Shown here piece after piece: positions 1 to 8,592 of a DNA stretch of 64,000 nt. The position numbers and the translations under genes are program-made. Origin of the DNA: an uncultured Pseudodesulfovibrio sp. GTDB lineage: Bacteria; Desulfobacterota; Desulfovibrionia; Desulfovibrionales; Desulfovibrionaceae. The stretch spans positions 2,252,001 through 2,316,000 of the forward strand of contig NZ_OY776488.1 in the NCBI RefSeq assembly GCF_963675635.1, given 5' to 3'. The notes below the pieces were generated by a model that made no database searches, was not told the origin of the DNA, and saw only the letters and a list, made by a program, of their open reading frames with translations. Every line of letters starts with the position of its first letter. Within the stretch, counting starts at the first letter, position 1.

Positions 1-301
1 TGCCGAGGGAATGAAACTTCAACCCCGGTTCCTTTCCGTCGGGATGCATGACCAATTCTTCTTTGCGCTCGCCAAAGCGCGTGGTCAGCGGGTCGCTGGA
101 CACATGGTCGTCCAAAAAGGTGCCAAGCCGGACGCCCAGGGCGCGGGCCAGTTTCACCAGCGGCTGCAACGAAGGATACATGTCCTCATCTTCAACGGCG
201 CGAATGAATTCTTCGCTCAAAGTTGTGCGGTTGGCCAAATCCTCAATGGTCAAATTCTGTTTTTCTCGGTAGGACTGAATCCTTTTGCCGATATTGTCCA
301 T
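1..301 (-). CDS. XRE-family helix-turn-helix regulator (partial, runs off the left edge)
   Basis: The reverse strand reads from an ATG at 301 through the left edge with no stop. The first 65 residues (MDNIGKRIQSYREKQNLTIE...) have the XRE/Cro helix-turn-helix pattern: a QSYREKQNLT first helix, then EDLANRTTLSEEFIRAVE as turn and recognition helix, then SLQPLVKLARALGVRLG. An AAGGAG ribosome site lies 9 bases before the ATG. In this family such an N-terminus is often followed by a cupin domain; the last visible residues (MHPDGKEPGLKFHSLG) fit the start of one, but this is inference. It is divergent from the TPR gene at 652. The target cannot be told from here. Confidence 0.8.
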   Translation of the reverse strand, partial: MDNIGKRIQSYREKQNLTIEDLANRTTLSEEFIRAVEDEDMYPSLQPLVKLARALGVRLGTFLDDHVSSDPLTTRFGERKEELVMHPDGKEPGLKFHSLG

Positions 302-651
302 CAGTGGTGTCTCCTTGAAACATCAACAATTATCTACAATATGTAAAATCTTCTGGAATCATGCGATTCGGAAGACAGTAATTCGCCGTCTTTGCGTGTA
401 CCCGAAACAAACCGGATTGTCACCTTGACGAGCTCGTGTCTCGATGATCCATATTTTCAAAATGGATATACCCAGCTTTGCCTCCGAGAGCCAAACGTAC
501 GTTCGTCAAACAGCATTTGCTGCACAGATCCACACATCCTGTAAACATGTTATTTTGTCGTTCAATCGACACCTCAGCCGGTTGCCTTTCGTGTCCCTGG
601 CGTGTAATTTTTAGCGATGCACGATCACTTGAAACGAGTTGAGGATATGTT
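302..651. other. Divergent intergenic region, no gene seen
   Basis: This 350-bp gap separates the leftward XRE gene from the rightward TPR gene and must hold both promoters. No frame looks coding; the reverse open frame at 420-719 has no family resemblance and runs into the TPR gene. A dyad, ATCCAT-N9-ATGGAT, near 447-467 could be an operator. I see no convincing -35/-10 pair. Confidence 0.4.
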
Positions 652-1455
652 GTGAGCCAAGATAAGAACAAGGTCGCCCAGGATGACTCCATGAAGGCTG
701 TCTCCATACCAGAAGACATTGAAGTCCAAATGATTATTGGCGTATTCTCTTCTCAAACCATCAACAGGGTCGGCACGGGCACGACATTGCGCAAAGCCAT
801 CCAGAAATCATACTGGTTTGCCGAAGAAGCCGCCCCTGACGAAAACGGCCGTGTGGTCATGGTCCAACCTCTGAACAACCACAACATCCCGTCCGGCCCC
901 AAGGAAGAATTTCCCCTGCCAGACTTTTTGGAGAAATTCGATCCTGAATTGGAATACTACCAGACAGAAGTCTATCCCAGGATACAGGAGATGAATTCCA
1001 CCTTGAAACGAGCCGAACAACAACGCGATCAGGGGGCACTGTATTCTGCCCAATTCGAATATGAAGCCACGCTGGATTTTGACGAACAGAACGTGCGCGC
1101 CAACTTCGGTCTTGGCCTGACCTATATGGAACGAGGCGAGACGGAAAAGGCGGGCGACATTTTCGAACGAGTGGTTGGTCTGGACGCAGCCTTCGCCCCG
1201 GAACACAAACACCTGTTCAACGAATTCGGCATCAGTCTGCGTAAATCTAAGCTGACTGACCAGGCTGTGGAATATTACACCCGCGCTCTTGAAATCACCG
1301 ACAACGACGAGAATCTCTACTACAACATAGCCCGCGCCTATTTTGAACAGGGAGACAAGGACGAATGCATAAGCAATCTCACCAAGGCACTGGAGTTGAA
1401 CCCGTCCTTTAAAGAGGCTGGCAAATTCTTGGAATACATCAACAAAACGGAATAG
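652..1455 (+). CDS. Tetratricopeptide repeat protein
   Basis: A 267-residue soluble protein with GTG start and a GAGG ribosome site a few bases upstream. Residues 1-115 form an unrecognised N-terminal region; about 120-265 hold tandem TPR helices (ALYSAQFEYEATLDFDEQNV, NVRANFGLGLTYMERGETEK, AVEYYTRALEITDNDENLYY, NIARAYFEQGDKDECISNLT). TPRs mediate protein-protein contact, so this is probably an adaptor or assembly factor. It ends 3 bases before the FetA-like ATPase gene and is probably cotranscribed with it, but nothing links the functions. No signal peptide or membrane helix is seen. Confidence 0.8.
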   Translation: MSQDKNKVAQDDSMKAVSIPEDIEVQMIIGVFSSQTINRVGTGTTLRKAIQKSYWFAEEAAPDENGRVVMVQPLNNHNIPSGPKEEFPLPDFLEKFDPELEYYQTEVYPRIQEMNSTLKRAEQQRDQGALYSAQFEYEATLDFDEQNVRANFGLGLTYMERGETEKAGDIFERVVGLDAAFAPEHKHLFNEFGISLRKSKLTDQAVEYYTRALEITDNDENLYYNIARAYFEQGDKDECISNLTKALELNPSFKEAGKFLEYINKTE

Positions 1456-1458
1456 CAC

Positions 1459-2112
1459 ATGTGCTTGACGCTCGAATCTGTATCCTTTGCATACCCGAAT
1501 GGGCCTGCCATTCTGAATGATGCCAGCCAGACTTTCGAGCAGGGAGCGTATTATCTTGTTCGCGGGCCATCCGGCTCAGGAAAATCCACCCTGCTCCGCC
1601 TTCTCTGTCGACTTGAAGAGATTCAGTCCGGCAGTATTCACTACAAGGAATGCGACATCACGGACATTCCTCCGGCATCCCTGCGACGCTGTGTGGCTTA
1701 TGTTCAACAGATTCCCACGCTGCTTCCCGGAACCGTACGGGAGAATCTGCTGCTCCCCTTCTCTTTCCAGTCCAATAAGGGAATAACTCCGCCTTCGGAT
1801 CTGGAGCTTGTCGGCTATATGAATTCCTTTCTGCTCACGGACATGACGCTTGACAGCGAAGCGGACAGGCTCTCGGTCGGCCAATCCCAGCGAATATGTC
1901 TCATTCGCAGCCTGCTGCTCCGCCCGGAAGTCATCCTGCTGGACGAACCAACCGCATCACTCGACCATGAAAGCGCAGAGGTCGTGTTGGCAAAAGCCGC
2001 CGAACTGAGCAGTCAGGGCATCACGGTAATCATGATTTCCCACTCTGAAAAAACGCCCGACGGGGTCACACGGATCGTCTCAATCCGCGACAAGAAACTG
2101 GAGCGGCAATGA
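1459..2112 (+). CDS. fetA: ABC transporter ATP-binding protein, FetA/YbbL-like
   Basis: A 217-residue ABC ATPase. Walker A is GPSGSGKS near residue 37, the Q-loop is AYVQQ near 90, the signature is LSVGQSQR near 140 (V in place of the usual G in LSGGQ), and Walker B is VILLDEPTASLD. The next gene, overlapping by 4 bases (ATGA), encodes the matching UPF0014/FetB-type permease, so the pair is a two-component ABC transporter. In E. coli the FetAB pair is implicated in iron export and oxidative-stress resistance; substrate here is inferred only from family. It follows the TPR gene by 3 bases. Confidence 0.85.
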   Translation: MCLTLESVSFAYPNGPAILNDASQTFEQGAYYLVRGPSGSGKSTLLRLLCRLEEIQSGSIHYKECDITDIPPASLRRCVAYVQQIPTLLPGTVRENLLLPFSFQSNKGITPPSDLELVGYMNSFLLTDMTLDSEADRLSVGQSQRICLIRSLLLRPEVILLDEPTASLDHESAEVVLAKAAELSSQGITVIMISHSEKTPDGVTRIVSIRDKKLERQ

Positions 2113-2891
2113 CTCAGTCCATCATCGAAATAAGTCCATTTCAACTGTCTCTCTGTCTCGGATTCGTGCTTTTGGCAGGCATGACGTCCTTCAAGTACAA
2201 GCTCGGACTGGGACGAGATCTGTTCATCGGCACCATCCGCACATTCGCCCAGCTCTTTCTCATGGGCTACGTACTCAAATTCGTTTTCGGTGCAAATATC
2301 AGTTGGCTGGTACTACTCATGTTCACCGGCATGGTCACAGCCGCGGTGCACATCATCCGAGGCCGGGTATCTGAAAAAACCATCCCCTTTGTCGTGCCCA
2401 CTTTCCTCTCCATGATCATCACTTACTCACTCGTCACCATACTTGTTACCGGCGTGATTGTCGGTGCCAAACCGTGGTGGACACCGCAATATTTCATACC
2501 ACTGGCGGGCATGATCGTCGGAAACTCCATGACAGCGATTTCAATTTGCCTGGACCGGCTTTTTTCGGATCTCAAAGCGCATCGGCACGAGGTAGAGATG
2601 AAGCTCGCCCTTGGCGCGGATTATCGTGAGGCCTCACAGGATATCCTTCGCAACGCGATCAAGGCCGGAATGATTCCATCCATCAACTCGCTCATGGCCG
2701 TCGGGCTGGTATCCCTGCCGGGAATGATGACCGGACAGATTCTTTCAGGGACTGACCCGCTGATAGCGATACGTTATCAGATCGTGGTCATGTTGATGTT
2801 GGTTGCGTCAACGTCGCTGGGGACACTTATCGTTTCAGGGCTTGTCCGTCGCCGGTGCTTTTCTGCTGCGCAGAGGCTTCTCATTCGATAA
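2109..2891 (+). CDS. fetB: ABC transporter permease, FetB/YbbM (UPF0014) family
   Basis: A 260-residue integral membrane protein with about seven hydrophobic segments. The UPF0014 landmarks are readable: IGTIRTFAQLFLMGYVL near residue 40, the MIVGNSMTAISICLDRL segment near 137, a cytoplasmic EVEMKLALGADYREA coupling region near 165, and SLPGMMTGQILSG near 205. It overlaps the ATPase gene by 4 bases, implying translational coupling. Together they should form a metal (iron) exporter in the inner membrane. No terminator immediately follows; dispersed repeat copy A begins 27 bases downstream. Confidence 0.85.
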   Translation: MTQSIIEISPFQLSLCLGFVLLAGMTSFKYKLGLGRDLFIGTIRTFAQLFLMGYVLKFVFGANISWLVLLMFTGMVTAAVHIIRGRVSEKTIPFVVPTFLSMIITYSLVTILVTGVIVGAKPWWTPQYFIPLAGMIVGNSMTAISICLDRLFSDLKAHRHEVEMKLALGADYREASQDILRNAIKAGMIPSINSLMAVGLVSLPGMMTGQILSGTDPLIAIRYQIVVMLMLVASTSLGTLIVSGLVRRRCFSAAQRLLIR

Positions 2892-2917
2892 CGGTTGATG
2901 TTCTTCCTTTTGGAGTC

Positions 2918-3607
2918 ACTGCGTGCCTTCGCAATGAAGGTGCAAACGGTATTGTTGCAAAGGTTTCGCCTTTACGGCGACCTGCTTTTTGCGGGGCGGC
3001 AAAAAGCAGGCAAAAAGCGCCTTCTGGGCTGTGAGCCTGATACCGGCCCCAAGAGCCTGTACGCGGCTTCACTGCCCGACAGAATCTGTCTGTTGAAACA
3101 GACTGCGGTCGGGCCACGCTACGCCGCGCAGGACAGGCTCTAAGGTCCGTTATCAATTGTCCGTCGTTGTCCGATACCCTTCGGTGTAGGTGAGAAACTT
3201 TGATTCTTGGCTCTTCGATAACCATAGAGGGCCTTGGGGGAACTTTAGCCCCCCCCAACACCGCTCTTCCTTCGAAGACGAGTTCTTCGCCTTATCAGAC
3301 GAAGACCGGACTCAGCCCTTGATCGGAAGGCTTAGAAGCTGACAGCGCGCACTGGCAGCGTCTTGTTCGAAATTGCACTGGAGCGGAGCGGAAGAACACG
3401 ATTCCGAAAGCTGCGCGCGGTGATCAGCTTCTTGCCGCCGATCACAAGGCGGCCAAGATAGCAAGGGGCTTTTTTTCGGCCCTTTTTTGCCCCAACAAAA
3501 AAACGGCCCCCGCCGGGAGGGCATGGAGAACGTCGGGTGCTCCAGCACCCAACAACAGCTCTCGCCGAAGGCGGCATCTTCCAATAAAAAAAGGCCGCTC
3601 TCAAAGC
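2918..3607 (+). repeat. Dispersed structured repeat, copy A (full length, right end interrupted)
   Basis: About 690 bp of hairpin-rich DNA that recurs, diverged, at 27892-28276 (same orientation, inner part missing), 39741-40074 (inverted, about half) and 45533-46268 (inverted, full length). Landmarks in order: the hairpin CTGCTTTTTGC/GCAAAAAGCAG near 2980, a GC-rich stretch CGACCGCAG near 3110, GGAGCGGAGCGG near 3380, the GGGGC..T-runs..GCCCC segment near 3465-3495, GGGTGCT/AGCACCC near 3534, then the outer terminator half AAGGCCGCTCTCAAAGC ending at 3607. The outer end is split by the insertion at 3608-4682 and resumes at 4683 with GCTCTCAAAGCGGCCCTTCC. Open frames inside it do not match each other between copies, so I treat it as non-coding. 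Confidence 0.85.
3597..3607. repeat. Target-site duplication, left copy
   Basis: GCTCTCAAAGC, identical to 4683-4693. It sits in the stem-loop of the terminator hairpin that closes dispersed repeat copy A. The 11-bp length fits IS4-like transposition. Confidence 0.85.
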
Positions 3608-3635
3608 AAGGCGTTTTCCATAAATGTTGATAAAA
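3608..3635 (+). repeat. Left terminal inverted repeat
   Basis: Starts AAGGCGTTTTCCATAAATG and pairs with the right end at 4655-4682 with three mismatches (positions 4, 15 and 24 of 28). Confidence 0.85.
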
Positions 3636-3664
3636 TGGCCCCGACTAAGTCGGGGCCATTTTTT
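3632..3664. terminator. Bidirectional intrinsic terminator
   Basis: A near-perfect palindrome, AAAATGGCCCCGACT then AGTCGGGGCCATTTT, with T runs on both strands. It lies just inside the left end of the insertion, downstream of the pentapeptide gene, and would insulate that gene from the host repeat. Confidence 0.8.
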
Positions 3665-3727
3665 ACTTCACTAGCTAGGTTGAAGATGAACAATCCCCGA
3701 GAATCAGCAGAGAGTAGAGCAATGAAT

Positions 3728-4423
3728 TTAACCACTCCTTCGGGCCATTTTAGTGGCGACCAAAGACACCAGGCATCCAAACATTATGAAGCCTACGAGG
3801 GATTCAAGTGCCAATACGAAAAGTTCCAAAAAGTCTCTATTGGTAGAATCAATAAATCCAAAAGAAGAGAAGGAGAAAACGCTAGTAAGAAAAGGATGGT
3901 CAACGTTGTCAAAGTGGTAAAGAACCGCCCCAAAAAAAGCAATTATGATCATACAGCAGCAGCTAAACCTAGCCCACGACCGACCACATTTGGATGTCAG
4001 ATGCCACCAGAAATACCAATTTGGGTGGTTTTCCTCGAATTCTTCAAGATAATCCAAATCCATAACGTGCCGGACAAAACGCTGGCTACCATGACAGCCA
4101 TTGAAAGTTGCACCTCTGCAAACCATACTAGTATCAAATTTTACGTCATTAACTTGGGTGTTGGTGAACCATGTCCACGAAATATTTGCTCCTTGAAGCA
4201 TTGCTTTTTCGAGGTACGCCTCTGTGAAAGTTGCAAGTGTAAGGTTCGTTTTTTTAAAGTTTACATTAAAGAGAAAGGCCCCTTCAAAATTTATTTCTTT
4301 AAGGTCTGTGCCACTCAGGTCAGTATGGCTGAGGTTCGGCATTTCGTCCGGATTATCTTTTCTCCATTTATTCCAAACTTCGACGCCTTGCTTCAAGATT
4401 GCGACATGTTTTTCATTTGCCAT
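3728..4423 (-). CDS. Pentapeptide-repeat protein with a two-helix, K+-channel-like membrane module
   Basis: A 231-residue product. ATG at 4423 (MANEKHVAIL) is preferred over a TTG 15 bases upstream because a GGAG site lies 9 bases before it. Residues 30-95 carry pentapeptide repeats (DLSGTDLKEINFEGA, NVNFKKTNLTLATF, LEKAMLQGANISW). Two membrane helices follow near 145-165 and 200-220, separated by a short hydrophobic loop, FLTSVFSFSSFGFID, in the position of a pore helix and filter. The layout matches bacterial pentapeptide/ion-channel fusions, but the filter lacks the usual TxGxGD. It is the only gene of the inserted element and is more AT-rich than its neighbours. Physiological role unknown. 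Confidence 0.75.
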   Translation of the reverse strand: MANEKHVAILKQGVEVWNKWRKDNPDEMPNLSHTDLSGTDLKEINFEGAFLFNVNFKKTNLTLATFTEAYLEKAMLQGANISWTWFTNTQVNDVKFDTSMVCRGATFNGCHGSQRFVRHVMDLDYLEEFEENHPNWYFWWHLTSKCGRSWARFSCCCMIIIAFFGAVLYHFDNVDHPFLTSVFSFSSFGFIDSTNRDFLELFVLALESLVGFIMFGCLVSLVATKMARRSG

Positions 4424-4654
4424 GGTGAAGTGCTCCAACGTGGATGTGAATTAGAAAAACAAATTTTTCAGTATGTTGGTTTGGATACAGCGGAATTGTT
4501 AACAGGTTTGGCCGCGTAGGCCGTACTACTCGGCATAGGTTGAGCCGTTTTTGACGAAGACACTGTAGACTAGCAACCTGGGAAAATATTTTACCCATAA
4601 GAAGAACTTCCTGTTCACCAAAATGAACAGGGGGTTACGTTTGATTTTAGGCGT

Positions 4655-4682
4655 TTTTGTCAACATATATGGAAAACGTCTT
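4655..4682 (-). repeat. Right terminal inverted repeat
   Basis: Read leftward it starts AAGACGTTTTCCATATATG. It ends exactly at the right target duplication, 4683-4693. Confidence 0.85.
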
Positions 4683-4702
4683 GCTCTCAAAGCGGCCCTT
4701 CC

Positions 4703-6277
4703 TTACTTCTTCATCTCTTCAAGAAATTTCAATTTCATCAATATATCAGCTTCAAGAACCGCCTGTTCAGCCCGTGCGGCAGCACACACCTCCCCAACCC
4801 CATGCATGGTCTGCATCTTGTACTTATTGCCAAGCGCATTTCCTTCTTCCTGCATAGAACCATGAGAAGCCATCCCCGTACGTTTCTTGTGACGCACAGC
4901 CAGATGCCCCTGATACACCGGGAACAATCCGGCCTCGCACAGACGAATGTCATGTTCCATATCATCATACTGGGACGGTGAAAGCTGAATCGCAAAATCC
5001 CCGGACTCAAGCAGGGTCTCGGTACGAAAAAGATGACAACACCCTGTCACCGAAGCACACGGACGCATGAAATCGAAAACGCCGGTATCCAACGTCTGAA
5101 CATGCAGGTCCGACAACCTGAACGGATTGGGCGCAAGCTTTGCGAGATTCACGATCGTATCCGGCTCTGCCAGTAAATGACTATCCGCACTTTGGAGTCG
5201 CAACTGATTGGCATGATCAACAACCTTGCAGCCCCAGACACCCGCTTCCGGGTATTGCTGCACCGCCGCTCCGAGTCGGGACAACCAATCCGTCGGCAGC
5301 CCAACATCATCATCGAGATAACAGATGAATGCGTGCTGCTGCACCGCGTCCATATGAAGCAGCCAGTTGCGCGCTGAAGCCGCCCCCACGTTCACGGGCA
5401 GTGAGATCACCGTAAACCGATCCGCGCCGAGCTTAGTCGCAAAACGCGGCTCCCACTTGGCAAGGACTTCAACGGTCCGATCTGTCGAACCATTATCCAG
5501 CACGAAAATCGACACCCCGAGCAGTTCGGATTCAAGCAGCGATGCCAGGGTCGCGTCCAGCTCGTCCGCCTTATTCCATGAATAAAGCAGCACGGCGACG
5601 GAGCCAGGCAGTGCGGTCCGCATGTCGGCGACTCCGGTCAGCGCATCATACGTACGCAAGGCCAACCCAATGTTCCACGGGGCAGCGACCACACTTTTCA
5701 AAAGAAGATCGTTTTCAATCGTTTTTTCAGAGCAAGACAACGAGCAAACATGCTTTAAAGTACTATTAGCTACACTTTCGACACCGTTAACAGTGTCGAA
5801 AGAAATACATTCGACACAAAAATCCATATCGTTTTCAAAAAAACCGACAATCAGCGACTGCTCTCGCCAATACAGGTTACCCGGCTCTTTTCCGATCTGG
5901 CTGCGAATATGTTTTTTGATTGCCGGAAAGTCACGACCATCACGAAGCTTCAGGTATGGATCAGACGAACCGGGAGCGCGATAGTGGTCTGCCACCAATG
6001 TCAGCTTGGTTATTGTTTCCGGCGGCAAAACATTCTTAACCATATCCAGAACAAGCAGTTCGGCGGCCATGCGGCCATCAAGCGGATTTTCGCGAACAAC
6101 GGTTTCAAGCGCATCCACGGCAATGGGTATCAGGGCAGAATCACCAGACCGCAGGCACCATCCGGCAATTTCAAGCAGATGACGCTTGCCGACAAACCCG
6201 AGGCGCAGTTTGGCCTTGAGTTCCTCAGGTAGCGACAGCCAGAATCCAGTCAACCCATCAGTGGTCGCTCTTTCCAT
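4703..6277 (-). CDS. GT2 family glycosyltransferase with N-terminal helical region
   Basis: 524 residues from ATG 6277, chosen because GAGGAG lies 8 bases upstream; it overlaps the previous gene's end by 20 bases. Residues 1-215 form a helical region of unknown type with a short Cys-containing stretch. A GT-A fold begins near 222: AVLLYSWNKADELDATLAS, the nucleotide-binding IFVLDNGSTDRTVEVL, NVGAASARNWLLH and the DxD-type metal site CYLDDDVGLP near 325. The C-terminus contains the acceptor region with CCHLFRTETLLESGDF. It likely transfers sugar onto a surface glycan together with the upstream deacetylase-GT4 fusion. The stop codon touches the end of dispersed repeat copy A. Confidence 0.85.
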   Translation of the reverse strand: MERATTDGLTGFWLSLPEELKAKLRLGFVGKRHLLEIAGWCLRSGDSALIPIAVDALETVVRENPLDGRMAAELLVLDMVKNVLPPETITKLTLVADHYRAPGSSDPYLKLRDGRDFPAIKKHIRSQIGKEPGNLYWREQSLIVGFFENDMDFCVECISFDTVNGVESVANSTLKHVCSLSCSEKTIENDLLLKSVVAAPWNIGLALRTYDALTGVADMRTALPGSVAVLLYSWNKADELDATLASLLESELLGVSIFVLDNGSTDRTVEVLAKWEPRFATKLGADRFTVISLPVNVGAASARNWLLHMDAVQQHAFICYLDDDVGLPTDWLSRLGAAVQQYPEAGVWGCKVVDHANQLRLQSADSHLLAEPDTIVNLAKLAPNPFRLSDLHVQTLDTGVFDFMRPCASVTGCCHLFRTETLLESGDFAIQLSPSQYDDMEHDIRLCEAGLFPVYQGHLAVRHKKRTGMASHGSMQEEGNALGNKYKMQTMHGVGEVCAAARAEQAVLEADILMKLKFLEEMKK

Positions 6278-8360
6278 AAATTTGCTCCTCGCTCTGTGCC
6301 TTGGGCAGACTTTCCATATCCAACGGCTCAAACAGAGTTTCACCCATATATACGCGCATGAGGTTCCGCCCCTTGGCTTCCGGGGTCAACAGGGTACGCA
6401 CCAAGGCGCGTCCGGCACACCCCATGGAGAACCGTGCGGCTGGATTGTCGGCCATAAACCGCATCTTGTCAGCTAGGCACACGCTGTCTTCACTCTCGCA
6501 CAGAAAACCGTTGACGGAATCACGGACAATCTCCGGCACCCCTCCCACTCGGGTACAAATGGCAGGAACGCCAAAATCAAACCCTTCAAGCAGCGCATTG
6601 GGCAGACTTTCCTTGCGGGAGGTCATGACCTGCACGTCCGCAAAGGTCAATTCCTCAAGCACCTGTTCATGGGGAATGACGCCCGGCAAATGGAGCCGCT
6701 CTCTGACAGCCTGTGTCATGTGGTCAGCGAACCACTCCCGACGATCTTCGGGAACACCCACGGCCACGAACTCCATGTCCCGGCAGCCACCGTTTTCACA
6801 GAGGGTGGACGCCGCGTCGAGAAACACGTCATAGCCTTTGATATCCACGGTATTGCCGATGTAGATAAAACGAACTCCACGCTTCTTGCGCGGCTTGGGA
6901 TCGCCGAAGTCCGGCCCCACATAGGCGTTGTAAACCACATTCAACCGTTTTTTCAGCACATGGTGTTTGCGCATGACCTCCGCGCATTGCTGCGAATTGG
7001 CGATCACGCCGTCTGACAGTGCAGTCCACAGGAAAAATATCGAATTGGGCTTGGATATGACCCCGCGGTTGATGAACAGCTTGAATTGTGCTCCCATGAG
7101 CCGAGCCAGTACGCCCATCTTGTATGCACGATTGTGGAAGGTGTGCACCACATCGATGGAATTATCCTGCACCAGTTTCTTGAGGAACTTTCCAGCCTTC
7201 GTATATTTCTTGAAGTCGTCGAAGTGAATGACCTCCACGTCCAACCCTTCGAGTGCGCCATTGATGGGCGTATCGCTGGGGATCACGGCATAAGTCTTGA
7301 TGCCCATGTCGGACATGGCCTTGATGTTGTTGACCATCTGCCGACTGCCGCCGGAAAGTTTGTCGGAATCCGTGGCATAGAGTACGCTCCGCACTTCGGG
7401 TCGCTTGGTGTGCAGCTTGAAAAACACTCGCGCCGCCGGATCAGAACCGTACATGCGCAAACGGGACTGAATCCATTTGCCGGTTTTCTTCTTGCCAACG
7501 CCGATACGATTCAATCGGAACGGGTCCGTCCCCCTGGCATTGACCCACCGCTCCAGAGTAAAGGCTCCGACGTACCCTGCCTTACGTAATTCATCCTGCG
7601 CATCGTCGCAGAACTGCCCCCACGGCCAACAGAAAAGTTGCTCGTCAAAGCCGTTCAGTTCACGAATCCAGTCAATACTCTTGCGAAATTCCCTGCGGCA
7701 GAATTCAAGCCGTTCGGCAACGGGTCGTTGGACAAAACACGGCTCCCCCGAGCCATTGAAGACAGGCTGAAAACCGCCGTAGACATAGGCACTGGCAACC
7801 TTGAAAGTCGGCCAGTGGGCATTGAAACCGGGATAAATGGACCATGCACCCCAGTGGGCATTCTGTCCCATGGGCTGGAGCGGTTTGAGATCAAGGAATG
7901 CGCCCTGATGACGGCAGCCGTGCGAAAATATTTCCATACCTTTGTCAAGCATGGCCTTGAATTCGCTCTTATTAATGAATTGGGAAAAATCTCCGTGCAG
8001 ATGGGCGGCCTTGAATGTTTCAGGCATGGTCATCATATCGGGAGCGGTTTCGAGCGAGCGCACCGGGCCGTCCACGGTAAAATCAGCAAGACCGAAAAAA
8101 GTGCCGATCATGTTCCGCTTTTCCAACTCCGGAACCACGGTCAGCCAGTTGGACAAATGACCGTCGTCAAAGGTCAGGACCACGGACTTTTTCGGAGCCT
8201 TCATCTGCCCCCGCGTCACGGCCAGCAGGTCGCGGGAGGAAATGGTGTGCCAGCCATCGTCGACGATGGCGTCCAGGTGTTCACGAAATAGTTCCGGCGT
8301 ATGACCGTCAATGTCGCTGACATTATGATAACAAAGGACAGGTATGGATGTTCTGATCAT
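6258..8360 (-). CDS. Polysaccharide deacetylase (NodB-like) fused to a GT4 glycosyltransferase
   Basis: 700 residues with two catalytic modules. Residues 1-300 are a carbohydrate esterase 4 domain: PVLCYHNVS at the start, the metal/catalytic TFDDGHLSNW near 64, and HGCRHQGAFLDL with the usual His pair near 146. Residues 320-690 are a GT-B fold: YATDSDKLSGGSRQMVNNI, FIYIGNTVDIKGYDVFLDA, and the EX7E-like tail SRKESLPNALLEGFDFGVP near 610. The fusion suggests coupled glycan deacetylation and sugar transfer. It is cotranscribed with the GT2 gene (20-bp overlap). No signal peptide is seen, so it should act in the cytoplasm. Confidence 0.88.
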   Translation of the reverse strand: MIRTSIPVLCYHNVSDIDGHTPELFREHLDAIVDDGWHTISSRDLLAVTRGQMKAPKKSVVLTFDDGHLSNWLTVVPELEKRNMIGTFFGLADFTVDGPVRSLETAPDMMTMPETFKAAHLHGDFSQFINKSEFKAMLDKGMEIFSHGCRHQGAFLDLKPLQPMGQNAHWGAWSIYPGFNAHWPTFKVASAYVYGGFQPVFNGSGEPCFVQRPVAERLEFCRREFRKSIDWIRELNGFDEQLFCWPWGQFCDDAQDELRKAGYVGAFTLERWVNARGTDPFRLNRIGVGKKKTGKWIQSRLRMYGSDPAARVFFKLHTKRPEVRSVLYATDSDKLSGGSRQMVNNIKAMSDMGIKTYAVIPSDTPINGALEGLDVEVIHFDDFKKYTKAGKFLKKLVQDNSIDVVHTFHNRAYKMGVLARLMGAQFKLFINRGVISKPNSIFFLWTALSDGVIANSQQCAEVMRKHHVLKKRLNVVYNAYVGPDFGDPKPRKKRGVRFIYIGNTVDIKGYDVFLDAASTLCENGGCRDMEFVAVGVPEDRREWFADHMTQAVRERLHLPGVIPHEQVLEELTFADVQVMTSRKESLPNALLEGFDFGVPAICTRVGGVPEIVRDSVNGFLCESEDSVCLADKMRFMADNPAARFSMGCAGRALVRTLLTPEAKGRNLMRVYMGETLFEPLDMESLPKAQSEEQIYGKSDH

Positions 8361-8440
8361 TATTTTCTCGTTTGCGGCTAAGCAACCGAGAAGTACCAGA
8401 TGGGGCAGACCGGGGCAAGGGAAAGAGAAAGAGGGACGTT

Positions 8441-8463
8441 AAAACAGCCCACCAATGGCGGGC
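8441..8463 (-). terminator. Intrinsic terminator for the leftward small genes
   Basis: Read leftward: GCCCGCC-ATT-GGTGGGC followed by TGTTTT. It lies between the two small unknown genes and the deacetylase-GT4 operon, separating the transcription units. Confidence 0.6.
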
Positions 8464-8592
8464 GGCTTTTCTTATTTTTCAGCGTGTGCCCAAGCACTCG
8501 TTGGGGGATATCTTTCGGCATCTTTTCAGGGCAGATAGCGAGCACTTTTTTCGCGCACTTCGGGCCAGGTTTCGCCTGTAAAATAAAAGCCA

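Larger units (their letters stand above)
3608..4682. mobile_element. 1,075-bp transposase-less cargo element with terminal inverted repeats
   Basis: The left end (3608-3635) and the reverse complement of the right end (4655-4682) match at 25 of 28 positions. Immediately outside both ends lies the same 11-bp sequence, GCTCTCAAAGC, at 3597-3607 and 4683-4693. Removing the element and one copy restores the terminator hairpin end of the dispersed repeat, as seen intact in copy B at 28211-28235. Inside are a strong hairpin (3632-3664) and one leftward gene, 3728-4423. No transposase fits. Known parallels are mobile insertion cassettes moved in trans by IS4/IS231-type transposases, which make 10-12-bp duplications; that family assignment is inference. 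Confidence 0.85.

Noticed and set aside
3635-4519. Forward 294-codon frame opposite the pentapeptide gene
   Set aside because: The reverse strand carries recognisable pentapeptide repeats and membrane helices with a good ribosome site; the forward product is low in recognisable features.
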